Part shown: positions 53,210-64,000 of the stretch, piece by piece
How positions within the stretch are numbered: position 1 is the stretch's first letter
How the letters are laid out: each line of letters begins with the position of its first letter
Assembly: GCF_030253575.1 (NCBI RefSeq)
Contig: NC_080564.1
Coordinates: 24,700,001-24,764,000 of the forward strand
From: Rhododendron vialii
Taxonomy: Eukaryota; Streptophyta; Magnoliopsida; Ericales; Ericaceae
DNA length: 64,000 nt
Reading direction: 5' to 3'
Notes under the pieces: generated by a model
The model's input: the letters and a program-made list of their open reading frames with translations, nothing else
Database searches by the model: none
Told to the model about the DNA's origin: nothing
Made by a program: the position numbers and the translations under genes

Positions 53210-56200
53210 TTGATGTGAAGACATCAATCAAGCCCAATCAATGGAGTGGAAACTCTTGCTACCAAGTTATTTTGTGAATATCTCAGCTAATTGATCTTCA
53301 GATCTCACAAAAGGTATATATATCAAACCTGAGCTCAGCTTCTCCTTGATGAAGTGCTTGTCAATCTCTATATGCTTCGTTCTGTCATGTTGAACAGGAT
53401 TATGAGCAATATTTTTGGCAGCTTTATTGCCACAATAGAGTTTCATAGAACTATTATCAGAAAGTCTCAAATCATGTACTAATAAAGTTTGGAGCCACAA
53501 GAGCTCACAAACACCATACCATAACTCTATACTTAGTGTCTGCACTAGACTTGACGACCACTGACTACTTCTTACTTCGTCAAGTAGGTCTATTGTCAAG
53601 TAACCAAATATCCCTCAAGGAAAGTACAGTAGTCAAAAGTAGAGCGTCTATCATCCACATAACCAGCCCAGTCGGTATTAGTAAATGCCTCCAACCGCAG
53701 GTTGCCATAATTGGAGAACAAAATTTATTTTCATGGAGCTGATTTAAGATACCTCAAAATACGATAAACTGCATCTAAATGTGAAGTACGAGAGTCATGC
53801 ATAAATTGACTAACAATACCCACTGCATAAGTAACATCCGATCGGGTGTGAGCTAAGTATATTAGGCGACCTACAAGTCACTTTTACCTCCTTGTCAGTG
53901 CACTCCCCCACATCTCCACTAAGATGATGATTCGCCTTAATAGGAGAATTTGCAGGTCACAACCCAACATATATTTTTCTTCCAAAAGATCAAGTATATA
54001 CTTCCGTTGGGAGATAAAAATACCTCTATTAGACCTTGCAACTTCCATTCCAAGAAAGTATCTCAGTGGTCCCAAATCCTTAATCTCAAATTCTTGAGCT
54101 AGACTAGACTTAAAATTGAGAATCTCACCCACATCATTACCTGTCATTATTATATCATCTTCATAAACAATAAGAACAACAATCTTACCAACACCTCCTT
54201 TGATGAACATAGTATAATCTGCATGGCTATGTTTGTAACTAAATCTCAACATAGCCTTTGAAAATCTGTCAAACTAAGCTCTAGGTTATTGTTTCAACTC
54301 GTAAAGTGCCTTCTTCAATTTGCACACATTTCCTTCAATCTCAGAGGAAGAAAAACTTGGTGGTACATCCATAAACACCTCCTCCTCTAACTCCCCATGA
54401 AGGAATGCATTTTTCACATCAAACTGGTGAAGAGGCCAATTCAAATTAGCAGCACAAGAATGTAGAGCTCGCACGCTGTTCATCTTTGCCACTAGAGCAA
54501 ATGTCTCCTCATAGTCAATACTATAGGTTTAAGTAAAACTCTTGGCAACAAATCTTGCTTTGTATCTCTCAACTGTACCATCAGCATTTTGCTTAACAGT
54601 GAAAACCCACTTGCATCTCATTGATTTCTTTCCCCCCGGCAGTGACACCAGCTCCCAAGTGTCATTCTTTTTCAAAGCTTTCATTTCCTCTACGAAAGCT
54701 CTTTTTCACTTAGATATCATGAACGGATCCTGTCAATTCTGTAAAATAGATATAGAAGAAAGAGACGAAATAAAGACATGTTACGAAGGAGATAAACAAT
54801 CATAAGAGAAATACTGGAAAAGATGTTGAGTACATGACCTAACACTTTTTCGAAGAGTAATAGGAAGATTATCAGAATCAATAATAGGAGGTTCAATGGG
54901 AGAAGATTCATTACCAGATGAGTCATCTGAGGAGTCCAGAACTGAAGCAGGGGATGGGGATTGGCAAAGTGGCAGTACACATGAAGAATTGCCTTTCTTT
55001 TGATACATTGCTAAGGTAATAGACCATTCACTTGGTCTGATATGCCTGTTCCCATCCACTCATCCACCAATGTCCTGTTTTGCACTATCAACAAACATTG
55101 GTTCCACTCCAAACTTTTCCTTCTCCCCCTTACTACGAAAAGGAAGTGATAAAGACCATGACCCTTGATTCTAAGATGTAAACACCCATTCCTCCCTCAT
55201 CTCTTCCTGATTAACATGTTGCTCCCCTTGAAGAGATAGAGTGGAAGGAGAGTAAAAAGACTCGATTTTTCAAAAAGGTGACATCCATAGAGACAAAAAA
55301 CTTCCTAGAGTGATGATCATAACATTTATAGTCCTTCTGGGTAGGAGAATACCCAACAAAAATACATTTATGGGCTTTATGACCCAACTTGCCATCAAAA
55401 GTGTAAGGAGTATGAACAAAACACATTTAACCAAAAACTCTCGGGGGAAGAGTCGGGACACGAGAACTGTTAGGGAGACACTTAATAGGAGTTTTGAAAT
55501 GGAGAACACTGGATGACATATGGTTGATAAGATAAGTTGAAGTCTGTCACAACCCACTTTTTATTAGAAATAAACTCCAAAGTACAGGATATCTAATACA
55601 CTTCTAGGCCCTATTTTTCCAATATCCAAATTTATATTACCAAATTAATATATCTCGCAATTCAAGTTCTTACAACCCAAAATAAAAATTTGCAAGTCTT
55701 ACAAGCCAAAAATATACAAGTACTCCATTACACTCTTAAATAAAAACTAGAAAATATCCCATGATTCTTAAGCCTTCAGATCCACCTCTAAACCTGAAAA
55801 TTTTGAGTTAACAACAACATGAGCCATAGCTCGTCTAGGAAATACGCTAAATGAAAATATATGAACATGCAAAACTTGATACACAAAATATACTCTTTTA
55901 TATATAAGTATTGAAAAGTTTTTCATTCTTTCTTCTCCTTCAATAATTACAATGAAGTTATAAAATCCCAATTCAAAGTCAAGCCAACACAGCAAAAATA
56001 ATCTATGCATTATATTAAGTGTTTTCAATTTTTCCTTTCCTTCAAATGCTCAAAAGAATGCTATTAACTACGAACTCAAATCAAGTCCCGAATAAAGGAA
56101 ATTACCCATAAAAGTCGATATGGAAAATAACAAAACTCATAATAGAATAGCCAACCAAATCGAATATCAAATTTACTCAACACCAAGACATAAAATTATA

Positions 56201-56303
56201 TGAGTTGCTCACCGATGCAATCACCAACCAACCGTGCTAGACGTCTCCAGCACAAGCACTTTACGAGCTACTAACCCGAAGGACAAGCAACCTACCCCGC
56301 GCG

Positions 56304-56432
56304 GGTTTACAAACTTTCATCGACGGCGTCACAATTGACTCAAGTAGGTTTATGGACTTTTACCGACGGCGTCACAATTGACCCAAGTGGGTTTAAGGAA
56401 TTTCATCGACAGCGTCACAATTGATCTGAGTT
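56304..56432. repeat. Three 43-bp tandem repeats in the solo LTR
   Basis: CGACGGCGTCACAATTGAC starts at 56321 and 56364, with CGACAGCGTCACAATTGAT at 56407; the preceding GGTTTA..AACTTTCAT part repeats too. Confidence 0.85.
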
Positions 56433-57168
56433 CCCCGGTGACCCAACTCAAAATCTTGAAAATAACAATCCTAATATTACCATACTTGGCTCTAAGACCA
56501 AATCAACCTAAAATTCCTCAAATACCCATCCAAAGTCATCAAAATAGCCAATATGGGATAAATTCAATACAGTCTACACAAAATCTACCAGGTATCCAAA
56601 CTACATATCAAAAAAATATCATTCCACGTGTTTACTGAATGCAAAAGAAAAATTATACTACGAATATAAATATGCCCATATAAGTTACGCGCATTTCCTC
56701 AAACACATAGCGTGCATAAACTAGCTTGTATTCTCATATCACTTAAAATTCATGATTTTGATCACTTAGAAGGTGAACCCACAATTAATGAAGATCAAAC
56801 ATACCAAAAGCAGTAAAATATCAACCCTGACCATGAATAACAACAAAATCCCTCACAAAAATCATGTATAGCACACAATTCCAAACATATAAATTAGGGC
56901 TTGGCTCATAATTTGACTACTCTACCATAAACTCAAAATAAGTGCACACCAAGACATATACACACACATATTTATTCATTTAGCATAAATCCTACCTTAA
57001 TGAGTGAAATCCCCAAAATGCAAGAATCTCGAATTTTGACCAATTGAGATTTTGTTCGGATAGATGCGTAGCCATTTGTCCGTAGATCACGTTTCCTTCT
57101 TACCTTTTTACGAGATTTGCGAGTCTTGGCCTTCAATTTTTGAGTTGAACAATGAGGGCCGGTATGGA

Positions 57169-57170
<2 letters not shown>

Positions 57171-57203
<33 letters not shown>
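57171..57203. repeat. (GA)16 microsatellite
   Basis: Uninterrupted run inside the minus-strand solo LTR. Confidence 0.95.
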
Positions 57204-57206
<3 letters not shown>

Positions 57207-58800
57207 GGAAAAGGGGGAAAAAATGGAAAAGCTGACTTCAGCCTTTTAAAGTGCAAAATTGCACTATGGCCCCTTCAAGAATTAAACTATTGCTCTATCT
57301 TCTATAATGCTTTGAGTCATTACACTAATGCCCATAAAGCTAACAATTAATAATAGTCGACTCTAAAAGCTTATATAAAAAAAAAATTCCATCACATATG
57401 GGTTTTTACGCACTAGGTCCATAGCACACAACTCATACCCGATCAACCAAACACATATAAATATGTATATGCACGTCTATATAAAAAAAATCCATGTATT
57501 ACTTACTAAATATAGTTACACGCAGCCACATTAAATAAAATAAATTAATATTTGGGACGGGTCACTACAAAGTCAAAATCGCTTCTCTCCATAAATATTT
57601 GGGAACATTCATGGTGAACAAAAAAAAGAGCGAGCAACCTCAGCAAGATGACGATTTTTGCGTTCAGCAACTCTATTTTGTTGTGGAGTGTCAACACAAG
57701 TCATCTGAAAAAGAATACCATTTTTATCCAGAAAGCCCTAAAATCCCTATCGATATGCTCAGTGCCATTGTCACTACGGAGAATAACAGTCAATAAAAGT
57801 GACAAACCACCGAAAACCTTTTAGAGAGGTAATAGGAGAAGGACCCCAAACATCAGAATGAATTACCATAAAAGGAGAAACACTCTATTTATTAATAGGT
57901 GTATAAAATGAACGTTTATATTTTCCAAGCTCACAAACTTTACAAAAAAACTGACTCATAGAACAATGCTTAATTAAATTAGGAAATTTTTTTTCTAAAA
58001 TTTCAAAAGAGGGATGACTTAATCTACGGTATCACAGATGTAACATAGAAAGAGATGAACTCGTATTTGCTTGCAGAGCAAAACCACATGACATGGGTGA
58101 ACAATGTGCAGACTCCAAAAAATAAAGGTCATTTTGTGTTTTACCACTGCTAATCACCTTACCCGTGTCCAATTCCTGAAAAACACAATAAGTAGGAAAA
58201 AAGGTCACTGAACAATTTGCAGAACAAGTAAGACTACTAACAGATAGAAGGTTAGTGGCAAAGTTTGGAATATGAAGAAATGAAGAGAAGGAAATAGAGG
58301 GAGAATAGCAAACAGAACCTCTATCTGAAATAGAAAAGAATGATCCATCTACTATTCCGACCTTATCTTTACCAGAACAAGTAGAGTAAGAATCAAATAT
58401 AGAAGAACAACCTGTCATATGATCTAAAGCACCTGAATCTATAATCCAAGGAATAGTAGAAGAGGCAGTAAATGCACTAGCCGGAATACTTGTGTAAGTA
58501 AAATAGAATGAAGTATGACCCACTGTGGAAGTGGGAGATATAGTAGATGGAGAATCAGCTCAAGCCATTAGGCGCCTGAGAGCTTGCATCTCCCCTTGAG
58601 AAAAATCACTAACATGACCATAAGACGCTTGAACCCCAGTACTGAACCCAGAATACAAGGTAGCAATTGTAAATTCTGAAATATAGGCCTGGGCTTGAGA
58701 ATGCATGAGACCACGACCGTGACCACCGCATCCACCCCCTCCCCCACGAGAGAGACGGCGATGTAACTTTCAACAGAAATCCCTTGTATGGCCGATGTTG

Positions 58801-59136
58801 TGGCAATAATCACACCGGAGTGACTCACGATCAATAGGCCCACTGCTAGCACCAGACTGTGACTTACCACTTTGTGGAACAAGCCCACCACTAGAACCAA
58901 ACTGACCCTGAGGAATGGCAACCAAGGCAGAACAATCAGAAGTAGGAGTATGCACCATAGCAGTATTGTGGCAATAATCACACCGGAGTGACTCACGATC
59001 AATAAGCCCACTGCTAGCACCAGACTGTAACTTATCACTTTGTGGAACAAGCTCACCACTAGAACCAAACTAACCCTGAGGAATGGCAACTAAGGCAGAA
59101 CAATCAGAAGTGGGAGTATGCACCATAGCACCCCTC
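58801..59136 (-). repeat. 168-bp in-frame duplication in copia gag
   Basis: Units 58801-58968 and 58969-59136 are nearly identical; 168 is 56 codons. The unit encodes MVHTPTSDCSALVAIPQGQF onward to the first half of the zinc knuckle, so the knuckle's first two cysteines occur twice and its His and last Cys once. Confidence 0.85.
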
Positions 59137-60388
59137 TTACTCTCCTCATGCTAAACAATGGCATAGGCCTCTCTCAGAAACGAAAATGGAACACGACCCA
59201 ACTACACTCTAATCGAATCATATTCCATATCAAAGCCAACAAGAAAGTCAACACGCTCTTTCATTATCTTATTCAGCCAATTAGCATCATCATCAGAACA
59301 AACAGCCTGAAACCCCTGATAATAATCAAATTCATATCATGCTCCACTCAAGTCAGCAAAGTACACAGTGATGGATCGATAATTTTGTTCCAATGTACGG
59401 AGTCTTTTCCTCAATTCAAAACATTGTGCATCATTACCTTGTTGAGAATAGGCTTAGGCTACAGTAGTTCAAATCTTATGTGGAGTATCAAGAAGCAAGA
59501 AAGTATGACGAATATCAGATCTTATAAAGTTAAACAACCAGATCATGACTAAAGACTTCCGAGATTTAAATTTCTTAAGTTTGATAGCCGAATCAGGTAG
59601 ATTAACAGGGCACTTAATGATCTCTAACATCCTTTTGGCCTCAATAGCTAAAGTAAAAGTGCGAGACCAAATCAAATAGTTGGTACCATTCAACTTAATA
59701 TGACAAATATCCAAAGAATAGTTATCCAGAGTCCCTACACTACTCAACTCATCCTTGGTACTAGCGGAAGCTTTTTGTTTGTCCTCCGACATTTCAACAC
59801 AAGAACAGAAATCCCAAATAACAATTACCCAGTCAACTCAGCACTAAAAACCCACAAAATCAATACTATACGCAGGAAATAAGTGTTACCCAATTGAAAA
59901 TAAGCCTGAAAACCACAGATTCAAGTACACACAACTCAGCCAAAAGTAGCAAAATGAGTACCCACAAGCTCTTACCATTGGTTCGACACTATTCCGGCAG
60001 TCAAAGCAGCAAAACAAGAATTGAAAGGAGCTTGAATAGGCTGGATCTTGTCGGAATCAGGCAGAACAAGCAAAATGAGCAAGATCAAGTGCCAAAATGG
60101 CTTGGAACCTCAAAAAAACTGTCTGGGTAAAGTTGCCAGAGGTCCGGTACAGGTCAGAAAAGGTCGGCGAAGGTCCGGCGAGACTGAAGATGGTCATCGG
60201 TGGTCAGAAAATTGAACAACAGTGGCGTCGATGTGTTGTGGTGTTGCTACAACAAGAGAAACAAGAATGTACAAACTAGATTTGGTTCAAACAGAAACGA
60301 AAATGGCTAGGTAGAGATCTACGACCTTCCAATCAGCACGAAATGGGTTTGAATCAGAAGATCTAGGTCACCAAGGTATATCGCCATT

Positions 60389-60400
60389 GCTCTGATACCA
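60389..60400 (-). other. Primer-binding site of the copia element
   Basis: On - TGGTATCAGAGC follows the 5' LTR immediately. It is the standard complement to the 3' end of initiator tRNA-Met. Confidence 0.9.
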
Positions 60401-60567
60401 TGTGAAAGTAGACAATAGATTGAGCCCCAAAAAGTTAGGGTTGTTTTCTCATTACATTCAGTTATACAAGAGTAAAGGAATAAACACATACTACACCCTT
60501 ATTTACTAATCTATTTACATAAGAGATTAATTATAAACTACTAGCACACTATACCCGTAACTTAACA
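60401..60567 (-). repeat. 5' LTR of the copia element
   Basis: 167 bp, partner of 53031-53197, adjoining the PBS. Confidence 0.95.
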
Positions 60568-60887
60568 GATCTATAAATTTTTTGGGCTGGGTTGGTTCTC
60601 TGAACTCATAACCCGTAGGTATCAGTTCAATTCTTGGTTTACTATAAAATCCAATCAATCTGGTCCATACTCCTATTCCAGAGTACTTATAACATAAAAT
60701 TTGATGCGAAAAGCACCCCAAACCCAACATCTTTAGAATCAGATTTCATTTCCTATTTCAGCTTCTAGAAATCCATATAAGAATTTTTGACAGACACGTA
60801 CAATAGCTTTTTAAAGTTAAGTCTAAAAATCTGCTCCTAAAATTTTTCATAAACATCCACTAAATATGTACCTTAAGTACTTACTGC

Positions 60888-61340
60888 TGTGAGACCCCAA
60901 AGTCGATGGACAAAGAAAAGGTAGTTTAATATGTAAGAAAACGTATTGAGCTACTACATAATTTGATATTAAATCTTTTGAGCCTGTGTGTAGACGGTTA
61001 GCAAGTTAGTTGGCGTGGGTCTTTATAATTGGTATCAGAGCTCAATCATGGTCTACATGGTGGGGGCCACCTCTAGTGTGTGGTATAAGTATGATGATGT
61101 GTTGTACACAGCTAAGTGCTACACCATGACCACCAAGAGGAGAAAGGTTGTTGGGCCAATGCATCGAAGACCTTGCATCATAAGGTAGGGAGATTGTGAG
61201 ACCCCAAAGTCCCACATCGATGGACAAATAAAAGGTAGTGTAATATACAAGGGAACACATCAAGCTACTGTATAACCTGAGGTTAACCATTTGAGCTATA
61301 TAGTTAGGCTAATGGTTAGCAGGTTAACTACTAAAGTTCT
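60888..61340 (+). mobile_element. TRIM (terminal-repeat retrotransposon in miniature)
   Basis: TGTGAGACCCCAAAGTC at 60888 recurs at 61195, each followed by CGATGGACAAA.AAAAGGTAG, so two short LTR-like repeats of about 140 bp lie 307 bp apart. Between them a TGGTATCAGAGC primer-binding site starts at 61030 and a purine-rich AAGGTAGGGAG ends just before the second repeat. No coding capacity. The second repeat's end is blurred by a local duplication. Confidence 0.8.
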
Positions 61341-61427
61341 TCAAGTCAAATCAGGTTAACCATTTGAGCCACGTAGTTAGGCTAATGGTTAGCAGGTTAA
61401 CTACTAAGGTTCTTCAAGTCAAATCAC
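61281..61427. repeat. 73-bp direct duplication at the TRIM's 3' end
   Basis: GGTTAACCATTTGAGC starts at 61281 and 61354; both copies run through GGCTAATGGTTAGCAGGTTA to TTCTTCAAGTCAAATCA. Confidence 0.85.
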
Positions 61428-61941
61428 CATCTTCATAACAAATATCAGACAAGACTTCGTTGGTTAATTCGGGATCAAGTATCAAGCCCTCGACTTCACA
61501 TTCAAAGAGAAGGATTTATTTTATTTAATTAAAAATTAAACCAAATATTGTAATCCTATATTTTCATAAATCACTAAATTGTTTTGTTTTCCACTGGCTC
61601 GAAATTTTTGTGTTGCAGGAAGGGTCACGAAGGAATCTCCCCTAAATCTATAAGTGAAGGCTAACTTTGGCATGCAATTATTGAAAAAAACTTTTTTAAG
61701 AGAAGAATTTTAGTAACATTATTTTCATGACTACATAGTGCACACCAACAAAATAGGATTGCACGGGGAATCTAGCCGATGCTTCATTAAAAAAAAACCT
61801 TGCATTGTTACTATCATCTCGATCTCACCAACTCAAGAAGTGTGTTAACGTTTCCTAGGTTATAGCTAATCGATGCAAACAATGTCTAGTTTAATTCTCT
61901 CTTTCAATTCTAAATGTTACTACTACTTATTAGTACTTCAG

Positions 61942-62553
61942 AATGGCTGGAATTGTCACTCCAGAGGACGGGCATAATCTTCCACCAATTGGTGCCTAAT
62001 ACAGTACTGCTGAAAAAAAGGGCCATGAAGATAAAAGTATTGTCGAGGTTGAACTCCACCATGTTCCAAGTGCCGACAGCCAGGATTTTCCTCATAAAAA
62101 TAAAGAATTAAGAAACACTGAATTCCAGTTGTACATTCCCATGCGTTCACTTTTTAGGGTTTAGACTATATTGATGACAACATCATTGAATTTTTATTTT
62201 TCCTGCTGCCAAATAGTGTAGGGATTCCTACCCCAACCCACCTCTCCTGTCTGGGTACAGCTCATAATTCTGTCATCTATTTTGAAGGTGAGAAAACCGC
62301 AAGAAAGAAGCAGTGTGAAAAAAGAAAGAAAGAAAAGACTTTCATCTGCTACAGCAAAAACAATGGGGTGTCCACAAGCTTCTGGAATTGGCAATTCAAG
62401 GACTCCAAGTCAACTCTTGATAACACTTTTGAACCGGGGTCCAGTTCACTTTCCAAAGATCTGGTTGAATCGCTTGTCGTCTACTTCTCTTGTGGAAACA
62501 GTCTGTATAATCTGCAAGAAACCATACATACAATGAGAATTCCAGTGTTTTGA
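61942..62553 (+). other. Exon-like open stretches, unrecognised; possible gene remnant
   Basis: ATG at 61942 opens MAGIVTPEDGHNLPPIGA, then TAA, then an open run including DKSIVEVELHHVPSADSQDF in the same frame. Farther on, a frame around 62230-62553 reads AHNSVIYFEGEKTARKKQ and ends NSLYNLQETIHTMRIPVF. Composition looks protein-like but no family is recognised, and no splice plan joins the pieces. It may be debris of a captured or dead gene. Confidence 0.2.
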
Positions 62554-62819
62554 CAGCTCCAAAGTACGGATCAAATAAATAAATAAGACAGCTCCAAAGT
62601 TGGATGAGTTGGTTGACAATCATAACATTTCAGCTAATTCTAATCCAAGAATGATGCCATATGCTTCTACAGAGATGGTCTGAAGTCTTGGGTTACTTTT
62701 ACAACTTCATAAATAGGACTCAATTCTCTCAATTGAAGGAAGAAAGCCAAAATATAGAACCTCCAGGTTTGTTTGAGGGCCACAGCCATGATCTTTCCCC
62801 CCTCCTACTCTAGGCACCT

Positions 62820-63010
62820 ATGTATCACGGACACTTCTTGGGCCATATCGGAAACTTTTCAGACACACATACTCACAGGACACGTGTCCGACACTCAAAT
62901 CCAAAGTGTCCTACTTTTTTTCAACGTTTTTGGTTCGAACATTCCAGGGACACTCTAGAAACTACTCCAGACACTCTCAGGACACTCACAAGATCCATCG
63001 GGGGTTCTAA
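62820..63010. repeat. GACAC/GTGTC-rich repeat block
   Basis: Dense GGACAC and GACACTC words with CAGGACACGTGTCCGACACT at the centre. Related blocks lie at 26540-26760 and 28225-28470 within the LONRF-like gene, so this is a dispersed repeat, class unknown. Confidence 0.5.
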
Positions 63011-64000
63011 ACGAAATTGTTAAAAGACTCTTGTTAAAGCTTAGAAAACCTTTCCTCTTCGTGAGACATGTGATAGTGTGTTGATTATAAAGAACTAGAT
63101 TATGAAACACTTTTTGTTGGAATACTTTTGTGAATGATGTGATGAATAAGATTTAAGGTATATATACCACCACACATTTAGAATTAAAACCTTTTTTGAT
63201 CATATAAATCAATACATAAATATTATCTAAAACGTGTCGTCATAGCTACTCTCTCTTGGGATTCAAGACACCTAGTCACTCAAAGTTTCTCCCCTTTCTA
63301 ATTCTCTATCCTCCAGTCTTCTATGAATCTTAAGAGAATTTTGATGATGATACATGAATTGCAGGTTTTTTACTATTGTTTGGGGTTGGGGGAAGGGATG
63401 GAAGCCGAATTGAAGAAACCAAAATCATCAAATTACCCCTCATGTCATTCAAACTATGAATGCTGATGCTTAAGCTAACAACTTAGTTCCAGAATCTTGG
63501 ATCATGAATCAGCATAACACAAGAAGACGTTCAAAGAGAATAGTCAATATAGTTGATACCCTTCTAGTATACTTTATAAGCATTACATGTTGCCTTGTTG
63601 ATTTAACCATTAAACGAAATATTTAGAACGATATTCAACTATCAGGAGATTCAGAATTGCATAGCAAATGTTCTATAGAATATAGTATAACTCCACCTTA
63701 TAAAAGATGTTATGCCACGATTCCAAATCTGTCTGCATAATGACAAATATATCAAGCGTTTAAAGGACGACACCATGGAAGTCAGCAAATGCAACAATCC
63801 ATCAAAGGGTGTTCTCCATTCAGAAATCGCTTTTAGAATCAACTTATAGTGGAGACCATCTACATTCTAATAGAATCAACAACCACTACATTCCGGTAAA
63901 CAAAACAGCATAACCTTTGTGACTCCATTTAACGTATCAATTTTTGCCTCAAACTATCATACCAGGTGATCATCTTCGCATGAGATTGAGAATATGCAAA
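63011..64000. other. Intergenic, nothing recognised
   Basis: No sustained reading frame, structured repeat or RNA gene is seen to the end of the window. Confidence 0.5.

Larger units (their letters stand above)
55545..57569 (-). mobile_element. Solo LTR (gypsy-like), 2025 bp, inserted in copia integrase
   Basis: On + it starts TGTCACAACCCAC and ends GGGTCACTACA, flanked by exact 5-bp repeats AAGTC (55540-55544 and 57570-57574). On - it reads TGTAGTGACCCGTCCC ... GTGGGTTGTGACA, a start and end I associate with chromovirus-type gypsy LTRs. No gag-pol domain is inside. A (GA)n tract at 57171-57203 and three 43-bp tandem repeats at about 56304-56432 are internal. Confidence 0.85.
53267..59792 (-). 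pseudogene. copia gag-pol remnants
   Basis: From 5' on -: gag start MSEDKQKASASTKDELSSVG with LNGTNYLIWSRTF (59792); CCHC knuckle CDYCHNIGHTRDFC (about 58760-58810); protease region WIIDSGALDHMTG (about 58430); integrase pieces IHSDVWGPSP and SDNGTEH (57570-58030), between which a core segment seems deleted; integrase C-terminal piece KAHKCIFVGYSPTQKDYKCY (about 55340); RT pieces FDVKNAFLHGELEEEVFMD (54400-54490) and YEDDIIMTGND (about 54160), with Glu where copia RTs usually have YVDD; RNase H piece NPVQHDRTKHIEIDKHFIKE (about 53370). Many frameshifts and stops; no functional protein is possible. Confidence 0.9.
53031..60567 (-). mobile_element. Ty1/copia LTR retrotransposon, degenerate, 7.5 kb
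   Basis: Two 167-bp direct repeats (53031-53197 and 60401-60567) start TGTGAAAGTAGAC and end CGTAACTTAACA on +, differing at only a few sites. Flanks GTTCT (53026-53030) and GATCT (60568-60572) fit a 5-bp target duplication with one change. On - the order is 5' LTR, PBS, gag, protease, integrase, RT, RNase H, PPT, 3' LTR, which defines copia. The coding part is riddled with stops and interrupted by the solo LTR at 55545-57569, which accounts for 2.0 kb of the length. Confidence 0.93.

Noticed and set aside
59118-59552. Plus-strand 144-codon ORF inside the copia element
   Set aside because: Antisense to gag; no domain.

Overview
The window looks like nuclear DNA of a flowering plant, most likely a eudicot. 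It is AT-rich, has intron-containing genes with GT..AG introns, and carries many MITEs, (CT)n/(GA)n microsatellites and retrotransposons of plant type. The SnRK1, CrRLK1L and LONRF-type genes are plant-typical. The sequence alone does not give the species.

Layout. 1-4.7 kb: a decayed PIF/Harbinger transposon (MYB/SANT-like ORF1 exon, then a broken DDE transposase). 4.7-6.4 kb: intergenic DNA with a tandem duplication and a long foldback element upstream of the next gene. 6.4-17 kb: an intact SnRK1 (SNF1/AMPK alpha) kinase gene on +, 10 coding exons plus a 5' UTR exon, 504 aa, with two MITEs in its introns and one GC-AG intron. 17.5-20.1 kb: a CrRLK1L malectin-like receptor kinase on -, convergent with SnRK1, broken by three single-base frameshifts. 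20.9-30.0 kb: an intact 18-exon gene on - for a LON-domain/RING E3 ligase of LONRF type (486 aa), with a SINE in its first intron. 30-38.6 kb: gene-poor MITE graveyard (nested TIR elements, hAT-like, Stowaway, hairpins). 38.6-40.6 kb: a two-exon gene for a small unknown membrane protein.

41.9-52.1 kb: a large Mutator-like element of the ULP-carrying (Kaonashi/KI) kind. A ULP1-like, plant-mobile-domain gene on + converges on a PB1/MULE/SWIM/zinc-knuckle transposase gene on -. Only a few lesions break them. All non-coding parts of this element are seeded with a palindrome, GAGATA-N4-TATCTC (13 perfect copies and at least 11 near copies), absent from its exons. This is the most unusual structure in the window. 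A 1.45-kb solo LTR (TSD ATCTA) has landed in one repeat unit and itself carries six perfect copies of GTATCGATAC in 168 bp ahead of a TATA box. 53.0-60.6 kb: a degenerate Ty1/copia element on - (167-bp LTRs, tRNA-Met PBS, PPT) whose integrase region is split by a 2.0-kb solo LTR (TSD AAGTC). 60.9-61.3 kb: a TRIM. 61.3-64 kb: repeat debris and no convincing gene.

Functional picture. Three host genes appear intact (SnRK1, LONRF-like E3, small membrane protein) and one host gene is broken (CrRLK1L). Nearly everything else is mobile DNA of several ages, with insertions nested inside insertions. Exon coordinates were derived by hand from splice signals, reading-frame continuity and remembered family conservation. 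No alignment was run.
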